A program made the position numbers and the translations under genes. Positions 6,081-12,868 of a DNA stretch of 12,868 bases are shown here, in pieces. The notes under the pieces are model-generated. The model saw only the letters and a list, made by a program, of their open reading frames with translations. It did not search any database and was not told the DNA's origin. How positions within the stretch are numbered: position 1 is the first letter of the stretch; each line of letters opens with the position of its first letter. This DNA comes from an uncultured Clostridia bacterium. GTDB taxonomy: Bacteria; Bacillota; Clostridia; TANB77; CAG-508. The stretch is from NCBI GenBank assembly GCA_910589185.1, contig CAJUSU010000030.1, positions 1 to 12,868 on the forward strand, in the 5' to 3' direction.

Positions 6081-6611
6081 TTATACTTTTTGGACTTGAG
6101 AAAACTCCAACTCAACTGGTGTTTCTCTTCCAAACATGGATACTAATACTTTTACTTTATGTTTTTCTTTGTTGATTTCTGTTACAGTTCCTGTATAATC
6201 TGTAAAAGGTCCATTCATAATTCTAACAGAATCATTTACGGTATAATCTACATTTACTGTCATTTGTTCAAATCCCATTTTTCTAATTTCTTCCTCTGTT
6301 AATGGAATTGGGTCAGTCCCTGAACCAACAAACCCTGTAACACCTCTTGTATTTCTAACAATATACCATGTTTTTTCTGTTACAATCATTTTAATTAAAA
6401 CATATCCAGGAAAAACTTTCTTTAAATTTGTCTTTCTTTGTCCATCTTTAATCTCAATTTGTTCTTCCATAGGAACAATAATATCAAAAAAGAATTCTTC
6501 TAATTCTCTGTTTTTTATTGTCTTTTCTAAGTCTGTTTTAACCTTATTCTCATAACCTGAATAGGTATGAACAACATACCATCTTGGCATGTTTTCTTTT
6601 TCTTGAGACAT
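6081..6611 (-). CDS. nusG: Transcription termination/antitermination factor NusG
   Basis: This 176-residue protein binds RNA polymerase and modulates pausing, Rho action and transcription-translation coupling. The NGN domain begins at RWYVVHTYSGYE (about residues 10-21) and includes VFPGYVLIKM and the RNTRGVTGFVG segment. The C-terminal KOW domain begins near VRIMNGPFTDYTGTVTEI and ends at QVQKV. Length is normal. TAGGAGG lies 9 bases before the ATG; a second in-frame Met at residue 8 lacks such a site. It follows secE after only 20 bases, so co-transcription is clear. Confidence 0.98.
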   Translation of the reverse strand: MSQEKENMPRWYVVHTYSGYENKVKTDLEKTIKNRELEEFFFDIIVPMEEQIEIKDGQRKTNLKKVFPGYVLIKMIVTEKTWYIVRNTRGVTGFVGSGTDPIPLTEEEIRKMGFEQMTVNVDYTVNDSVRIMNGPFTDYTGTVTEINKEKHKVKVLVSMFGRETPVELEFSQVQKV

Positions 6612-6631
6612 AATTTACAGCCTCCTAATTA

Positions 6632-7057
6632 TTAATTTTTTGTGTTATTAGCCGTTGCATTTGTGTTTGTTGTATTAGTAGTGTTACTTTTTTCATTTTT
6701 TGTAGTGTTTGTTGTATTATTTGTTTCATTATTAGTAGTGTTATTTCCTGCTTCGTTTGTAATATTATTAGTTGTATTGTTAGCTTCTTCATTTGAAGTT
6801 GTTGTATTAGATTGTTCATTCTTTGTTCCTACAACCTCTTTTAATTTATTTATGCCATAATCATCTACTGTTTTAAAAACAAAGTCCAACGCAAATACAA
6901 TAACAGCTGTAATTAATACAATGGTAATAACTGCAACAGTATTATTGACAAGTTGCTTTGGTGTTGGCCAAATTACTCTTTTTAATTCTGCCTTAAAATC
7001 TTTAAAAAAATGCTTGTTTTCTTTCTTTTCTTTTTTATCATTTACATCTTTAGGCAT
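6632..7057 (-). CDS. secE: Preprotein translocase subunit SecE with Asn/Thr-rich tail
   Basis: SecE is the essential small clamp subunit of the SecYEG channel. Residues 1-16 are Lys/Glu-rich. Residues 17-36 are the amphipathic cytosolic helix with the family hallmark ELKRVIWPTPKQL, and residues about 37-61 form the single membrane span. Gram-positive SecE proteins usually end soon after this span, at about 60-80 residues. Here residues 79-141 continue as a low-complexity tail dominated by Asn, Thr, Glu and Ala (NNTT, NTTN repeats). By the usual topology the tail would face outside the membrane. The start is supported by AAGGGGG 8 bases upstream. The tail is in frame without interruption, and its stop is 20 bases before nusG. 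Confidence 0.95.
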   Translation of the reverse strand: MPKDVNDKKEKKENKHFFKDFKAELKRVIWPTPKQLVNNTVAVITIVLITAVIVFALDFVFKTVDDYGINKLKEVVGTKNEQSNTTTSNEEANNTTNNITNEAGNNTTNNETNNTTNTTKNEKSNTTNTTNTNATANNTKN

Positions 7058-7079
7058 TTCATTTTCCCCCTTAAAAGGT

Positions 7080-7244
7080 TTATTTTGTTTCTTTGTGTGT
7101 TGTACGTTTTTTGCAGAATTTACAATATTTTACGACTTCTAATCTGTCAGTATTGTTTTTCTTATTCTTTTCTGTCATATAATTTCTTCTTTTACACTCT
7201 GTGCATTCTAATGTAATTGGTTCTCTTGCTCCTTTTGCAGCCAT
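7080..7244 (-). CDS. rpmG: 50S ribosomal protein L33
   Basis: This short 54-residue gene reads MAAKGAREPITLECTEC through to a C-terminal THKETK. It has two CxxC pairs (CTEC at residues 14-17 and CKFC at 41-44), so it is the zinc-binding form of L33. GGAGGT lies about 7 bases before the ATG at 7244. It is the first gene of the operon and sits 22 bases before secE, the standard Firmicute arrangement. The promoter is at 7320-7348 and a hairpin lies at the expected 5' end of the mRNA. Confidence 0.96.
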   Translation of the reverse strand: MAAKGAREPITLECTECKRRNYMTEKNKKNNTDRLEVVKYCKFCKKRTTHKETK

Positions 7245-7290
7245 TTAAAACACCTCCAGCTTCTTGCTTTTCAATTTTATTCATTTTTTT

Positions 7291-7315
7291 AAGCGTATGT
7301 TATTCACATACGCTT
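7291..7315 (-). other. 5'-terminal hairpin of the rpmG operon mRNA
   Basis: A perfect 10-bp inverted repeat (AAGCGTATGT and its complement) with a 5-base loop starts 4 bases after the -10 box at 7320-7325. The predicted transcription start falls at or just inside the stem. In the transcript direction it is followed by an A-run, not a T-run, so it is not a terminator there. Likely roles are mRNA 5' end protection or an operator over the start site. Confidence 0.65.
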
Positions 7316-7319
7316 GATT

Positions 7320-7348
7320 ATTTTATCACCTTTTTCACTATCTGTCAA
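7320..7348 (-). promoter_or_regulatory. Sigma-A promoter of the rpmG-secE-nusG-rplKAJL operon
   Basis: Minus-strand TTGACA (7343-7348), a 17-base spacer and TAAAAT (7320-7325) match the consensus at 11 of 12 positions. It lies about 76 bases before the rpmG start. Confidence 0.85.
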
Positions 7349-7360
7349 CCGTTTTAGCGT

Positions 7361-7378
7361 AACTTTCTGGTGAAAGTT
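7361..7378. promoter_or_regulatory. Palindrome upstream of the ribosomal operon promoter
   Basis: AACTTTC and GAAAGTT flank a 4-base centre TGGT. The dyad ends 13 bases upstream of the -35 box of the rpmG promoter, within the divergent intergenic region. A regulator binding site is possible; no known consensus is recognised, and an AT-rich chance palindrome is not excluded. Confidence 0.35.
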
Positions 7379-7614
7379 GTTTCTAATTGTTATAATTTTC
7401 AATTAAATTTAATATAAAAAGCATAATAATATGTGTTTTTTCAGTTTTGAAAGGTACTACAAAAAAACGAACAAAATATATTGCTTTTTTTCCTTCTTTA
7501 TTATATATTTATGCTATAGATTTTTGTGTTTAAAAATCTATGATACTAATATTCGAAGAAAGGAAAATAATTTCATTATCTACTTGTCTTTAGATAATAG
7601 ATTATATGTGAATT
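7379..7614. other. AT-rich divergent region before the EAL gene
   Basis: This is the rest of the 370-base gap between rpmG and the plus-strand GGDEF-EAL gene. A plus-strand TATAAT at 7391-7396 could be a -10 box, but no good -35 box is at the right distance. A 10-bp hairpin (ATAGATTTTT and its complement) spans 7516-7541. A GAAAGGA string at 7558-7564 lies too far from the ATG at 7615 to serve it. No tRNA, known riboswitch or cyclic di-GMP aptamer motif was recognised. A 65-codon frame (7431-7628) crosses the region but has poor composition and overlaps the next gene. Confidence 0.5.
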
Positions 7615-9876
7615 ATGAGCAAGAATAAAAAAACAAAAGTAAAAAACAAATATTATACTAATGCAGGACGTTACAAATTAAATATCAAATGGATACTTCC
7701 TTTATTTCTTTTAATGTTGATTTTGTCTTATTTTGGTATTAATTATGTAACCGATTTAACTTATGAAAATGTTTATAATAATATTACTGAATTAAGTGAA
7801 CAAACAGCAGCACAATTAAACCTTGCTATTACAGAACAAAAAAGATTTATCGATACTATGGTTTCTTCTATCAATAGTGGTTTCTTTGATACTTCTGAAG
7901 ATATCTTTAAACGTTATAGACCTGACCTAGCAGATTATCATTTCACTAGACTTGTTATTTTAGATGAAAATGGTAATGGAATTACTAGTGATGGTCATAC
8001 TGTTAAAAATTATGCTAATATTGAGAGTTATTTTGAAAAATCAAAAGATAATGTATATTTAGCTGAAAATCAGCCAAGTGTACTTACTGGAGCAGATTAT
8101 CTCGTAAATGTATATGCAAAAGCTTTTGAGCTAAATGGTGAAAAATTAATTATCTTTGCTACTATTCACACTGATGATTATAGAGAGATTTTGTTAAGAC
8201 GTTTGTTTCATGGCAAAGGTAGCACTTATTTAGTAAACAATGATGGTATAATTTTGATAGATTCTTCTGACACTGTTACAGAAGATAATGTCAATTTTTA
8301 TAATCTCTTAAGAGATAATATGGTAGCTGAAACTAATATTGCTAAGATTAATGAAATGGAACAAGGTATCAAATCTAAACAAGTTGGAACTTTTGATATT
8401 CGATTAAATAAAAGTGTTTATTTTATGCACTATGAAAAAGTAAATGTAAATGACTGGTATGTTATCAGTATTGCACCAGATGACACGATAGCTAAAGAAC
8501 TTCTTCAGTTTATACAAATTGCTGTTGCAGTTTGTATTGGAATTACTTTTGCTATTTTAGGAGTTAGTATATTTATTGATTTGTCTTCTCAAAAGAAAAA
8601 TAGAAAATTGTACAAAATTGCTTATATTGACCCTGTAACAGAATTTGGAAACGAAGTTTATTTTAAAGAAAATGGTGCTCGTTTCTTGCAAACAGAAATA
8701 AAAAATAAATATATTATTGCACTTGATATTAATAAGTTCAAAGCTTTAAATAATATTTATGGTTATGAATTTTGTAATAAAATCTTAAAAGCTCTTGCTG
8801 AAAAGTTAGACAGTATCTTACCTAATGATAATATTATTTGTAGAATTTCAAATGATGTTTTTGCTACTGTATTTAGTTATGAGAAAAATATTGAAACATT
8901 GTTAAATAAAATATTCCATGAAGCTTCTAACTTAAAAATAGATGATACTGATATTCATGTTAATTTGGCTATTGGAGTTTATAAAATTACTGCAAAAGAT
9001 ACTGATATTCATAAAGCTTTAGATAAAGCTTATATGGCCCGTTCTAAAATAAAAGGATTATACCATGACAATTATTATATCTTTGATGAAGTCTTAGAAA
9101 ATCAATTAGTGGAAGAACAACAAATTGAATCTTGCATGGAGCAAGCTTTGAAGGATAAAGAATTTGTGATTGTATATCAACCCAAAACTGCTGCAAGTAC
9201 CGAAAAAACTGTTGGTGCTGAAGCGTTAGTTAGGTGGCATAAAGATGGACAAGTGATTCCACCTGGAAAATTTATTCCTCTATTTGAAAGAAACAAATTT
9301 ATCGTTAAATTAGACTTATATATTTTTGAACAAGTTTGTAAGGACTTAGCAACATGGAAAGAAAAATATGGTACTGTCCCAATTGTTTCTATTAATGTTT
9401 CTAAAGAACACTTTGTATATGAAAACTTTATTGATGAATATGAAAAAATTACAAATAAATATGGAGTCGATAGAAGCAAGATTGATTTAGAGATTACAGA
9501 AAGTGCTACAGTTGATGATAAGATAGATATTATTAAAGTATTAAATACTATTAAAGAAAAAGGCTTTGTTGTTTCCATTGACGATTTTGGTACAGGTTAT
9601 TCTTCACTTAGTATGTTACAAAGCATGCCGATTGACATTATTAAAATAGATAAAGTCTTTGTGGATAAAGCAGACCTTGCAAGTGACAAAAACATTATTA
9701 ATTATATTGTATATCTTGCGAAAAGGCTTAGTGTTAAGACTATTGTAGAAGGTGTTGAAACAAAAGAGCAAGCAGATTATGTTAGAAATTTAAAATGTGA
9801 TGTTATTCAAGGATATTATTATTCAAAACCTATTTCAAAAGAAGAATTTGAAGATTATTTTACAAAAAATAGCTAA
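7615..9876 (+). CDS. Membrane sensor GGDEF-EAL protein, predicted cyclic di-GMP phosphodiesterase
   Basis: This 753-residue protein has a basic N-terminus, membrane spans at about 25-46 and 297-322, and between them an extracellular region of about 250 residues that looks like a Cache-type ligand sensor. The GGDEF domain (about 335-490) is degenerate: the signature is SNDVF at 412-416, lacking the catalytic Glu, and no RxxD inhibitory site precedes it. The EAL domain (about 505-750) keeps the key residues: EAL at 536-538, N594, E626, DDFGTGYSS from 656, K677, E712 and Q732. Thus it is predicted to hydrolyse cyclic di-GMP, with the GGDEF part perhaps binding GTP as a regulatory domain. The ATG at 7615 has no clear Shine-Dalgarno sequence, and an in-frame TGA lies 6 bases upstream (7609-7611). 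It is the only plus-strand gene here. Confidence 0.95.
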   Translation: MSKNKKTKVKNKYYTNAGRYKLNIKWILPLFLLMLILSYFGINYVTDLTYENVYNNITELSEQTAAQLNLAITEQKRFIDTMVSSINSGFFDTSEDIFKRYRPDLADYHFTRLVILDENGNGITSDGHTVKNYANIESYFEKSKDNVYLAENQPSVLTGADYLVNVYAKAFELNGEKLIIFATIHTDDYREILLRRLFHGKGSTYLVNNDGIILIDSSDTVTEDNVNFYNLLRDNMVAETNIAKINEMEQGIKSKQVGTFDIRLNKSVYFMHYEKVNVNDWYVISIAPDDTIAKELLQFIQIAVAVCIGITFAILGVSIFIDLSSQKKNRKLYKIAYIDPVTEFGNEVYFKENGARFLQTEIKNKYIIALDINKFKALNNIYGYEFCNKILKALAEKLDSILPNDNIICRISNDVFATVFSYEKNIETLLNKIFHEASNLKIDDTDIHVNLAIGVYKITAKDTDIHKALDKAYMARSKIKGLYHDNYYIFDEVLENQLVEEQQIESCMEQALKDKEFVIVYQPKTAASTEKTVGAEALVRWHKDGQVIPPGKFIPLFERNKFIVKLDLYIFEQVCKDLATWKEKYGTVPIVSINVSKEHFVYENFIDEYEKITNKYGVDRSKIDLEITESATVDDKIDIIKVLNTIKEKGFVVSIDDFGTGYSSLSMLQSMPIDIIKIDKVFVDKADLASDKNIINYIVYLAKRLSVKTIVEGVETKEQADYVRNLKCDVIQGYYYSKPISKEEFEDYFTKNS

Positions 9877-9880
9877 AACT

Positions 9881-9917
9881 AAAAAACAGATTTTAGGAAG
9901 CTCCTAAAATCTGTTTT
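9881..9917. terminator. Shared bidirectional terminator between convergent genes
   Basis: A 16-bp perfect stem (AAAACAGATTTTAGGA at 9883-9898 and its complement at 9902-9917) has a 3-base loop. The minus-strand transcript ends in T6 after the stem; the plus-strand one in TTTT. The stop codon and the last codons of the flavodiiron gene lie inside the stem, so coding sequence and terminator overlap. The plus-strand EAL gene stops 6 bases before the hairpin. Confidence 0.9.
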
Positions 9918-11080
9918 CCAAATTCTATACACTGCTTTTTCATCTCTTGATCTGGTGTCCACATTTGCTTAATACCTTCATTCATTATCTCAAATCCTGC
10001 TTTTTTTAGAAATTCTGTCATTTGTCCCACAGCTTCTCCACTCCAACCGTAACTTCCAAAAGCTGCTGCTTTTTTGTTTTTTAGTTTCATTCCTTTTATC
10101 ATTTCTAAAATACCTGCAATAGAGTGTAAATACCCATTATTGACTGTTGGAGAACCTACTAATATCATTTTTGATTTGAATACTTCTGTTAAGACCTCTG
10201 TTTTATCATCTTTGGCTGTGTTCATTATCTTAACCATAACTTCTTTATCTATTTCTTTTATTCCCTCTGCTATTGCTTCTGCCATCTTTCTAGTACTGTT
10301 CCACATGGTGTCATACAATATTGTAATTTGATTTTCTTGATAATTATTTGCCCATTCTAGATATTTTTGTACAATTTGCTGGGGATTTTTTCTCCAAATT
10401 AGCCCATGACTTGGGCATATCATTTGAATCCTTAAATCCATTCCTAATATCTCTTGAATTTTCTTGTTTACTAGCAATCCAAATGGAGCTAAAATATTGG
10501 CATAATAAGTAAGAGCTTGTTCCCATAATACAGCTTGATCTACTTCATCTGCATATAAATATTCTGATGCTAGATGCTGTCCAAATCCATCATTACTAAA
10601 TAGTATATCTGCTCCTTCCATATAAGTAAACATAGTATCAGGCCAATGTAACATTGGTGCTTCTATAAATTTCAAAGTATGTTTTCCTATATTTAAGGTA
10701 TCTCCTGTTTTGACAGGAATAAATTTCCAATCTTGATGGTATTGACCCTTAATTGACCTTACTCCATTTGCTGTACAATAAATTGGTGTATCTGGTATTT
10801 CTCTCATAAGTTCTACTAGAGAGCCACTATGATCTATCTCTCCATGTTGCATGATGATAGCATCTATTTTATGAATATCTATTTCTTGTTTTAGATTGTT
10901 AACAAATTCTTTATCATATGGTAACCAAACTGTATCAATTAGAACTGTTTTTTCATCTTGTATTAAATACGCATTATAGGACGAGCCCTTTGTCGTCGTA
11001 AACTCATCTCCATGAAATTTCTTTAACTCCCAATCTGTTTTTCCTATCCAAGAAATGTAATCGTTGATTTGCTTTTTCAT
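9893..11080 (-). CDS. fprA: Flavodiiron protein (FprA-type oxygen/nitric oxide reductase)
   Basis: This 395-residue cytosolic enzyme reduces O2 to water and/or NO to N2O, protecting anaerobes. The N-terminal beta-lactamase-like domain (1-248) holds the diiron ligands H79, E81, D83, H145, D164 and H225. Their spacing (66, 19 and 61 residues between the last four marks) matches well-studied FprA proteins, and H84 completes the HxExDH motif. The flavodoxin domain (about 252-392) shows the FMN phosphate loop YDTMWNSTRKMAEAI and the SYGWSGEA region. There is no C-terminal rubredoxin domain, so a separate electron donor is needed. The flavin reductase-family gene 95 bases upstream is a candidate donor partner. 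An AAAGGAG site lies about 12 bases before the ATG. O2 versus NO preference cannot be told from sequence. Confidence 0.96.
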   Translation of the reverse strand: MKKQINDYISWIGKTDWELKKFHGDEFTTTKGSSYNAYLIQDEKTVLIDTVWLPYDKEFVNNLKQEIDIHKIDAIIMQHGEIDHSGSLVELMREIPDTPIYCTANGVRSIKGQYHQDWKFIPVKTGDTLNIGKHTLKFIEAPMLHWPDTMFTYMEGADILFSNDGFGQHLASEYLYADEVDQAVLWEQALTYYANILAPFGLLVNKKIQEILGMDLRIQMICPSHGLIWRKNPQQIVQKYLEWANNYQENQITILYDTMWNSTRKMAEAIAEGIKEIDKEVMVKIMNTAKDDKTEVLTEVFKSKMILVGSPTVNNGYLHSIAGILEMIKGMKLKNKKAAAFGSYGWSGEAVGQMTEFLKKAGFEIMNEGIKQMWTPDQEMKKQCIEFGKQILGAS

Positions 11081-11175
11081 TTTAATTTATCGCTCCTTTT
11101 TATCTAGTATGCTTAAGCCCTTTTGCTTTCTATTGCCTTTTTACATCTAATATTTACTTTTCTTTAGTATGTTTA

Positions 11176-11751
11176 TCATTTTCTCTTTTTATTCTTTTTT
11201 GCTACTGAATAACCAAATTTGCCTACTTGTTTTCCTAACGCAAAATACTTTCCATTTGCATAAGTAATTAAATTACATTTTGTAATATCAAAAGCACCTT
11301 TGTCGTCTATATAACGTTCATCTGCATCTATGGACAAAATTTCTGCCATAAACATATCATGACTGCCTAATTCTCTTATCTCTTTTACTCTACATTCAAT
11401 TGATACAGGGCTTTCTTTGATTAATGGACATTTGACAAACTTCGCTTTTTCCTTTGTTAACTTCATTTCTTTAAATTTATCTACTTTTGCTCCTGTTTTG
11501 ACTCCGCACCAGTCTGTGGCATATACTAAATCTTTATTGGTTAAGTTAATCACAAACTCTTTTGTCTTTTTTATAATGTCGTGTGAATATCTTTCTTTTC
11601 TTACAGAGATATAGCACATTGGCTTATCTGTATTGATAATGCCTGTCCATGCTACTGTAATAATGTTACTTTTTTCCATATCTCCACAAGAAACCATTAC
11701 GACTGGTAATGGATATATAAACGTTCCTGGCTTCCATATTACTTTGCTCAT
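11176..11751 (-). CDS. Flavin reductase-like FMN-binding protein (flavoredoxin type)
   Basis: This 191-residue protein belongs to the flavin reductase-like FMN-binding fold. Visible features are NIITVAWTGII at residues 29-39, CGVKTGAKVDKF at 82-93 (the family motif with a Cys), SHDMFMAEI at 130-138 and YANGKYFALG at 164-173. The C-terminus is Lys-rich. Related flavoredoxins shuttle electrons through bound FMN. Its ATG overlaps the stop of the upstream gene (ATGA, 4 bases), with AGGAGA just before it inside that gene, so translation is probably coupled. No terminator separates it from fprA. A role in feeding electrons to the flavodiiron protein is inferred from this context only. Confidence 0.9.
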   Translation of the reverse strand: MSKVIWKPGTFIYPLPVVMVSCGDMEKSNIITVAWTGIINTDKPMCYISVRKERYSHDIIKKTKEFVINLTNKDLVYATDWCGVKTGAKVDKFKEMKLTKEKAKFVKCPLIKESPVSIECRVKEIRELGSHDMFMAEILSIDADERYIDDKGAFDITKCNLITYANGKYFALGKQVGKFGYSVAKKNKKRK

Positions 11752-12704
11752 TTGCTTTCTCCTCTAACCTCATCTAGTATTTCCTGTAATTTTCTTTCAT
11801 TTTGTTTTGTGTATTCTTTCACTGCTGTGTAATCTTCTGCATCATATATTACTTCATGTTCTTCTTGCTTTGTTCCGTCTTTTGCTACAATTTCTCCAAT
11901 ATATCCTGCATTACCTTGTCTATTTATATTTTCTTGAGATACTAGCTCTTTAAAAACTATCCTTCTGTATTCTTCATTATTCTCTGCTTGACTAAAGTCC
12001 AATCGACCAAATACAGTACATATGTCTACAGTTGGTTCTTTCCCTTTTTTAGTGTATATCATAACAGAATATTTACCAATATCCTTTCTTAAACTAAAGG
12101 CATTTTGATATTCTATGTTTCCCAATGCTGTGATAGTTACTCTCCTACTCTCATCATGATATTCTATCGTTTGTGGACATGAAATACCTTTATATTGAAT
12201 ATCTTTCTCCCCATCTTTAGAGCTTGCTACTAATGTACTATCATATAAATTGTCAAAGTTAATTACATCTTCTTTTGTTTCTACTTCATTATGCAATGTT
12301 AATAATTCTTCCATACTTTTCTCTGTACCTTGCTGTGTTTCCTCTACTTTCTTTCCTCTACCAAATATCTTTTGATATAATAATTCTTTAACTTGTTCCT
12401 GACTAATTCCTTGCGCTTTCGCAATACTAGGAAGATCATTTTCAACGATTTCCTTATATAATATATCTACTAGTTTTAGTTGTGCTAATAAGTTAGCTTC
12501 TTCATATTCTCCTAACTTTTTAACTGCCTTTTTTATAATTCTCGCTTGTAAATTTCTATAATTTTCTTCAGTTATTTTATCTTTTCTAGCTCCATTCGCT
12601 CTATACATAGAAAGCCAAACAAAATTGAATAGTTTATCTAATTCAACTTGATCTATTTTTGAAGCATTATGTTCTTGTTGATTACTTGAAGTGTTATTTG
12701 CCAT
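11748..12704 (-). CDS. Uncharacterised protein, first gene of the flavodiiron operon
   Basis: I do not recognise this 318-residue protein. There is no signal peptide or membrane span, so it should be cytosolic. Residues 1-15 are Asn/Gln/Ser-rich. Residues about 16-115 are strongly helical and include LDKLFNFVWLSMYRANGAR and a weak helix-turn-helix-like stretch, SIAKAQGISQEQVKELL at 93-109. A charged linker (about 116-150) leads to a probably beta-rich region (about 165-280) with YKGISCPQTIEYHDESRRV and a TVFGRLDFSQ segment. A helical, acidic end follows. AGGAGGT lies 6 bases before the ATG. It overlaps the flavin reductase gene by 4 bases, which argues for a shared role or shared control. It could be a regulator or an adaptor; neither is shown. 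Confidence 0.85.
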   Translation of the reverse strand: MANNTSSNQQEHNASKIDQVELDKLFNFVWLSMYRANGARKDKITEENYRNLQARIIKKAVKKLGEYEEANLLAQLKLVDILYKEIVENDLPSIAKAQGISQEQVKELLYQKIFGRGKKVEETQQGTEKSMEELLTLHNEVETKEDVINFDNLYDSTLVASSKDGEKDIQYKGISCPQTIEYHDESRRVTITALGNIEYQNAFSLRKDIGKYSVMIYTKKGKEPTVDICTVFGRLDFSQAENNEEYRRIVFKELVSQENINRQGNAGYIGEIVAKDGTKQEEHEVIYDAEDYTAVKEYTKQNERKLQEILDEVRGESK

Positions 12705-12708
12705 TATA

Positions 12709-12738
12709 TTACCTCCTATTTATTACCGTTTTATCCAT
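12709..12738 (-). other. Possible 9-codon leader frame overlapping the ribosome binding site
   Basis: An ATG at 12738, itself preceded by AAAGGAG only 3 bases away, opens MDKTVINRR and stops at 12709. Its last codons AGG-AGG-TAA form the ribosome binding site of the downstream gene. It may be a leader peptide or coincidence; the tight spacing weakens it. Confidence 0.25.
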
Positions 12739-12748
12739 AATCTCCTTT

Positions 12749-12776
12749 ATCATATCATATTTTTTATAAAAAGCAA
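12749..12776 (-). promoter_or_regulatory. Probable promoter of the flavodiiron operon
   Basis: Minus-strand TTGCTT (12771-12776), a 16-base spacer and TATGAT (12749-12754) lie about 45 bases before the ATG at 12704. The match is moderate. The remaining bases to the window edge (12777-12868) are AT-rich with no gene seen. Confidence 0.55.
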
Positions 12777-12868
12777 GTTCTATTGGCATATCTCATTTAT
12801 TTCAAGAAATTAATATATCTTTTAAAACAATTTAGTATAATCTTTCAACATATGAAAAAAATCATAAA

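Noticed and set aside
7058..7079. tRNA-Trp, which sits between rpmG and secE in some Firmicutes
   Set aside because: The gap is only 22 bases, so no tRNA fits.
7379..7614. Cyclic di-GMP riboswitch upstream of the EAL gene
   Set aside because: No recognisable conserved aptamer strings or typical paired stems; region is AT-rich.
7431..7628. 65-codon plus-strand frame before the EAL gene
   Set aside because: Phe/Tyr/Ile-rich composition typical of AT-rich noncoding DNA, no ribosome binding site at its ATG, overlaps the EAL gene.
12378..12428. Helix-turn-helix call for the 318-residue protein (residues 93-109)
   Set aside because: The IAKAQGIS pattern is suggestive but short and unsupported by a recognised family, so I did not name the gene a transcriptional regulator.

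Overview
The window looks like chromosomal DNA from an AT-rich, Gram-positive-type anaerobe, most likely a Clostridia-like Firmicute. The evidence is strong AGGAGG ribosome binding sites on most genes, TTGACA/TATAAT promoters, the rpmG-secE-nusG-rplK-rplA-rplJ-rplL block, a short single-span SecE, an oxygen-scavenging flavodiiron protein and two exported repeat-rich proteins. The exact taxon cannot be read from the sequence.

Layout from left to right. Positions 1-1190 (minus) hold the 5' two-thirds or less of a secreted surface protein with FIVAR-like repeats, cut by the window edge. Positions 1367-3295 (minus) hold a separate exported protein with four Ig-like repeats in an A-B-A-B pattern and a 26-unit proline-rich heptad array. 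Its base composition is clearly richer in G+C than everything around it. Positions 3563-7244 (minus) are the translation/secretion operon rpmG-secE-nusG-rplK-rplA-rplJ-rplL. It has a consensus promoter, an L10-type leader with an attenuator-like terminator before rplJ, and a strong terminator directly after rplL, so rpoB does not follow as it usually does. Positions 7615-9876 (plus, the only plus-strand gene) encode a membrane sensor with a degenerate GGDEF domain and an intact EAL domain, predicted to break down cyclic di-GMP. Convergent to it, 9893-12704 (minus) is a probable three-gene operon: an unrecognised 318-residue protein, a flavin reductase-family protein overlapping it by 4 bases, and a flavodiiron protein (FprA type).

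How the genes work together: the ribosomal block makes the L1/L10/L11/L12 stalk proteins, a transcription factor (NusG) and a translocon subunit (SecE). The flavin reductase and flavodiiron protein fit together as an O2/NO detoxification module. The first gene of that operon has no assigned role. The two surface proteins have their own sigma-A-type promoters and are separated from the ribosomal operon by terminators.

I see no convincing new defence or mobile system. The least explained signals are an approximately 75-80 base element present in two spacers of the same ribosomal operon (nusG-rplK and rplJ-rplL), the long Asn/Thr-rich tail on SecE, the compositionally foreign repeat protein, and the unknown first gene of the flavodiiron operon.
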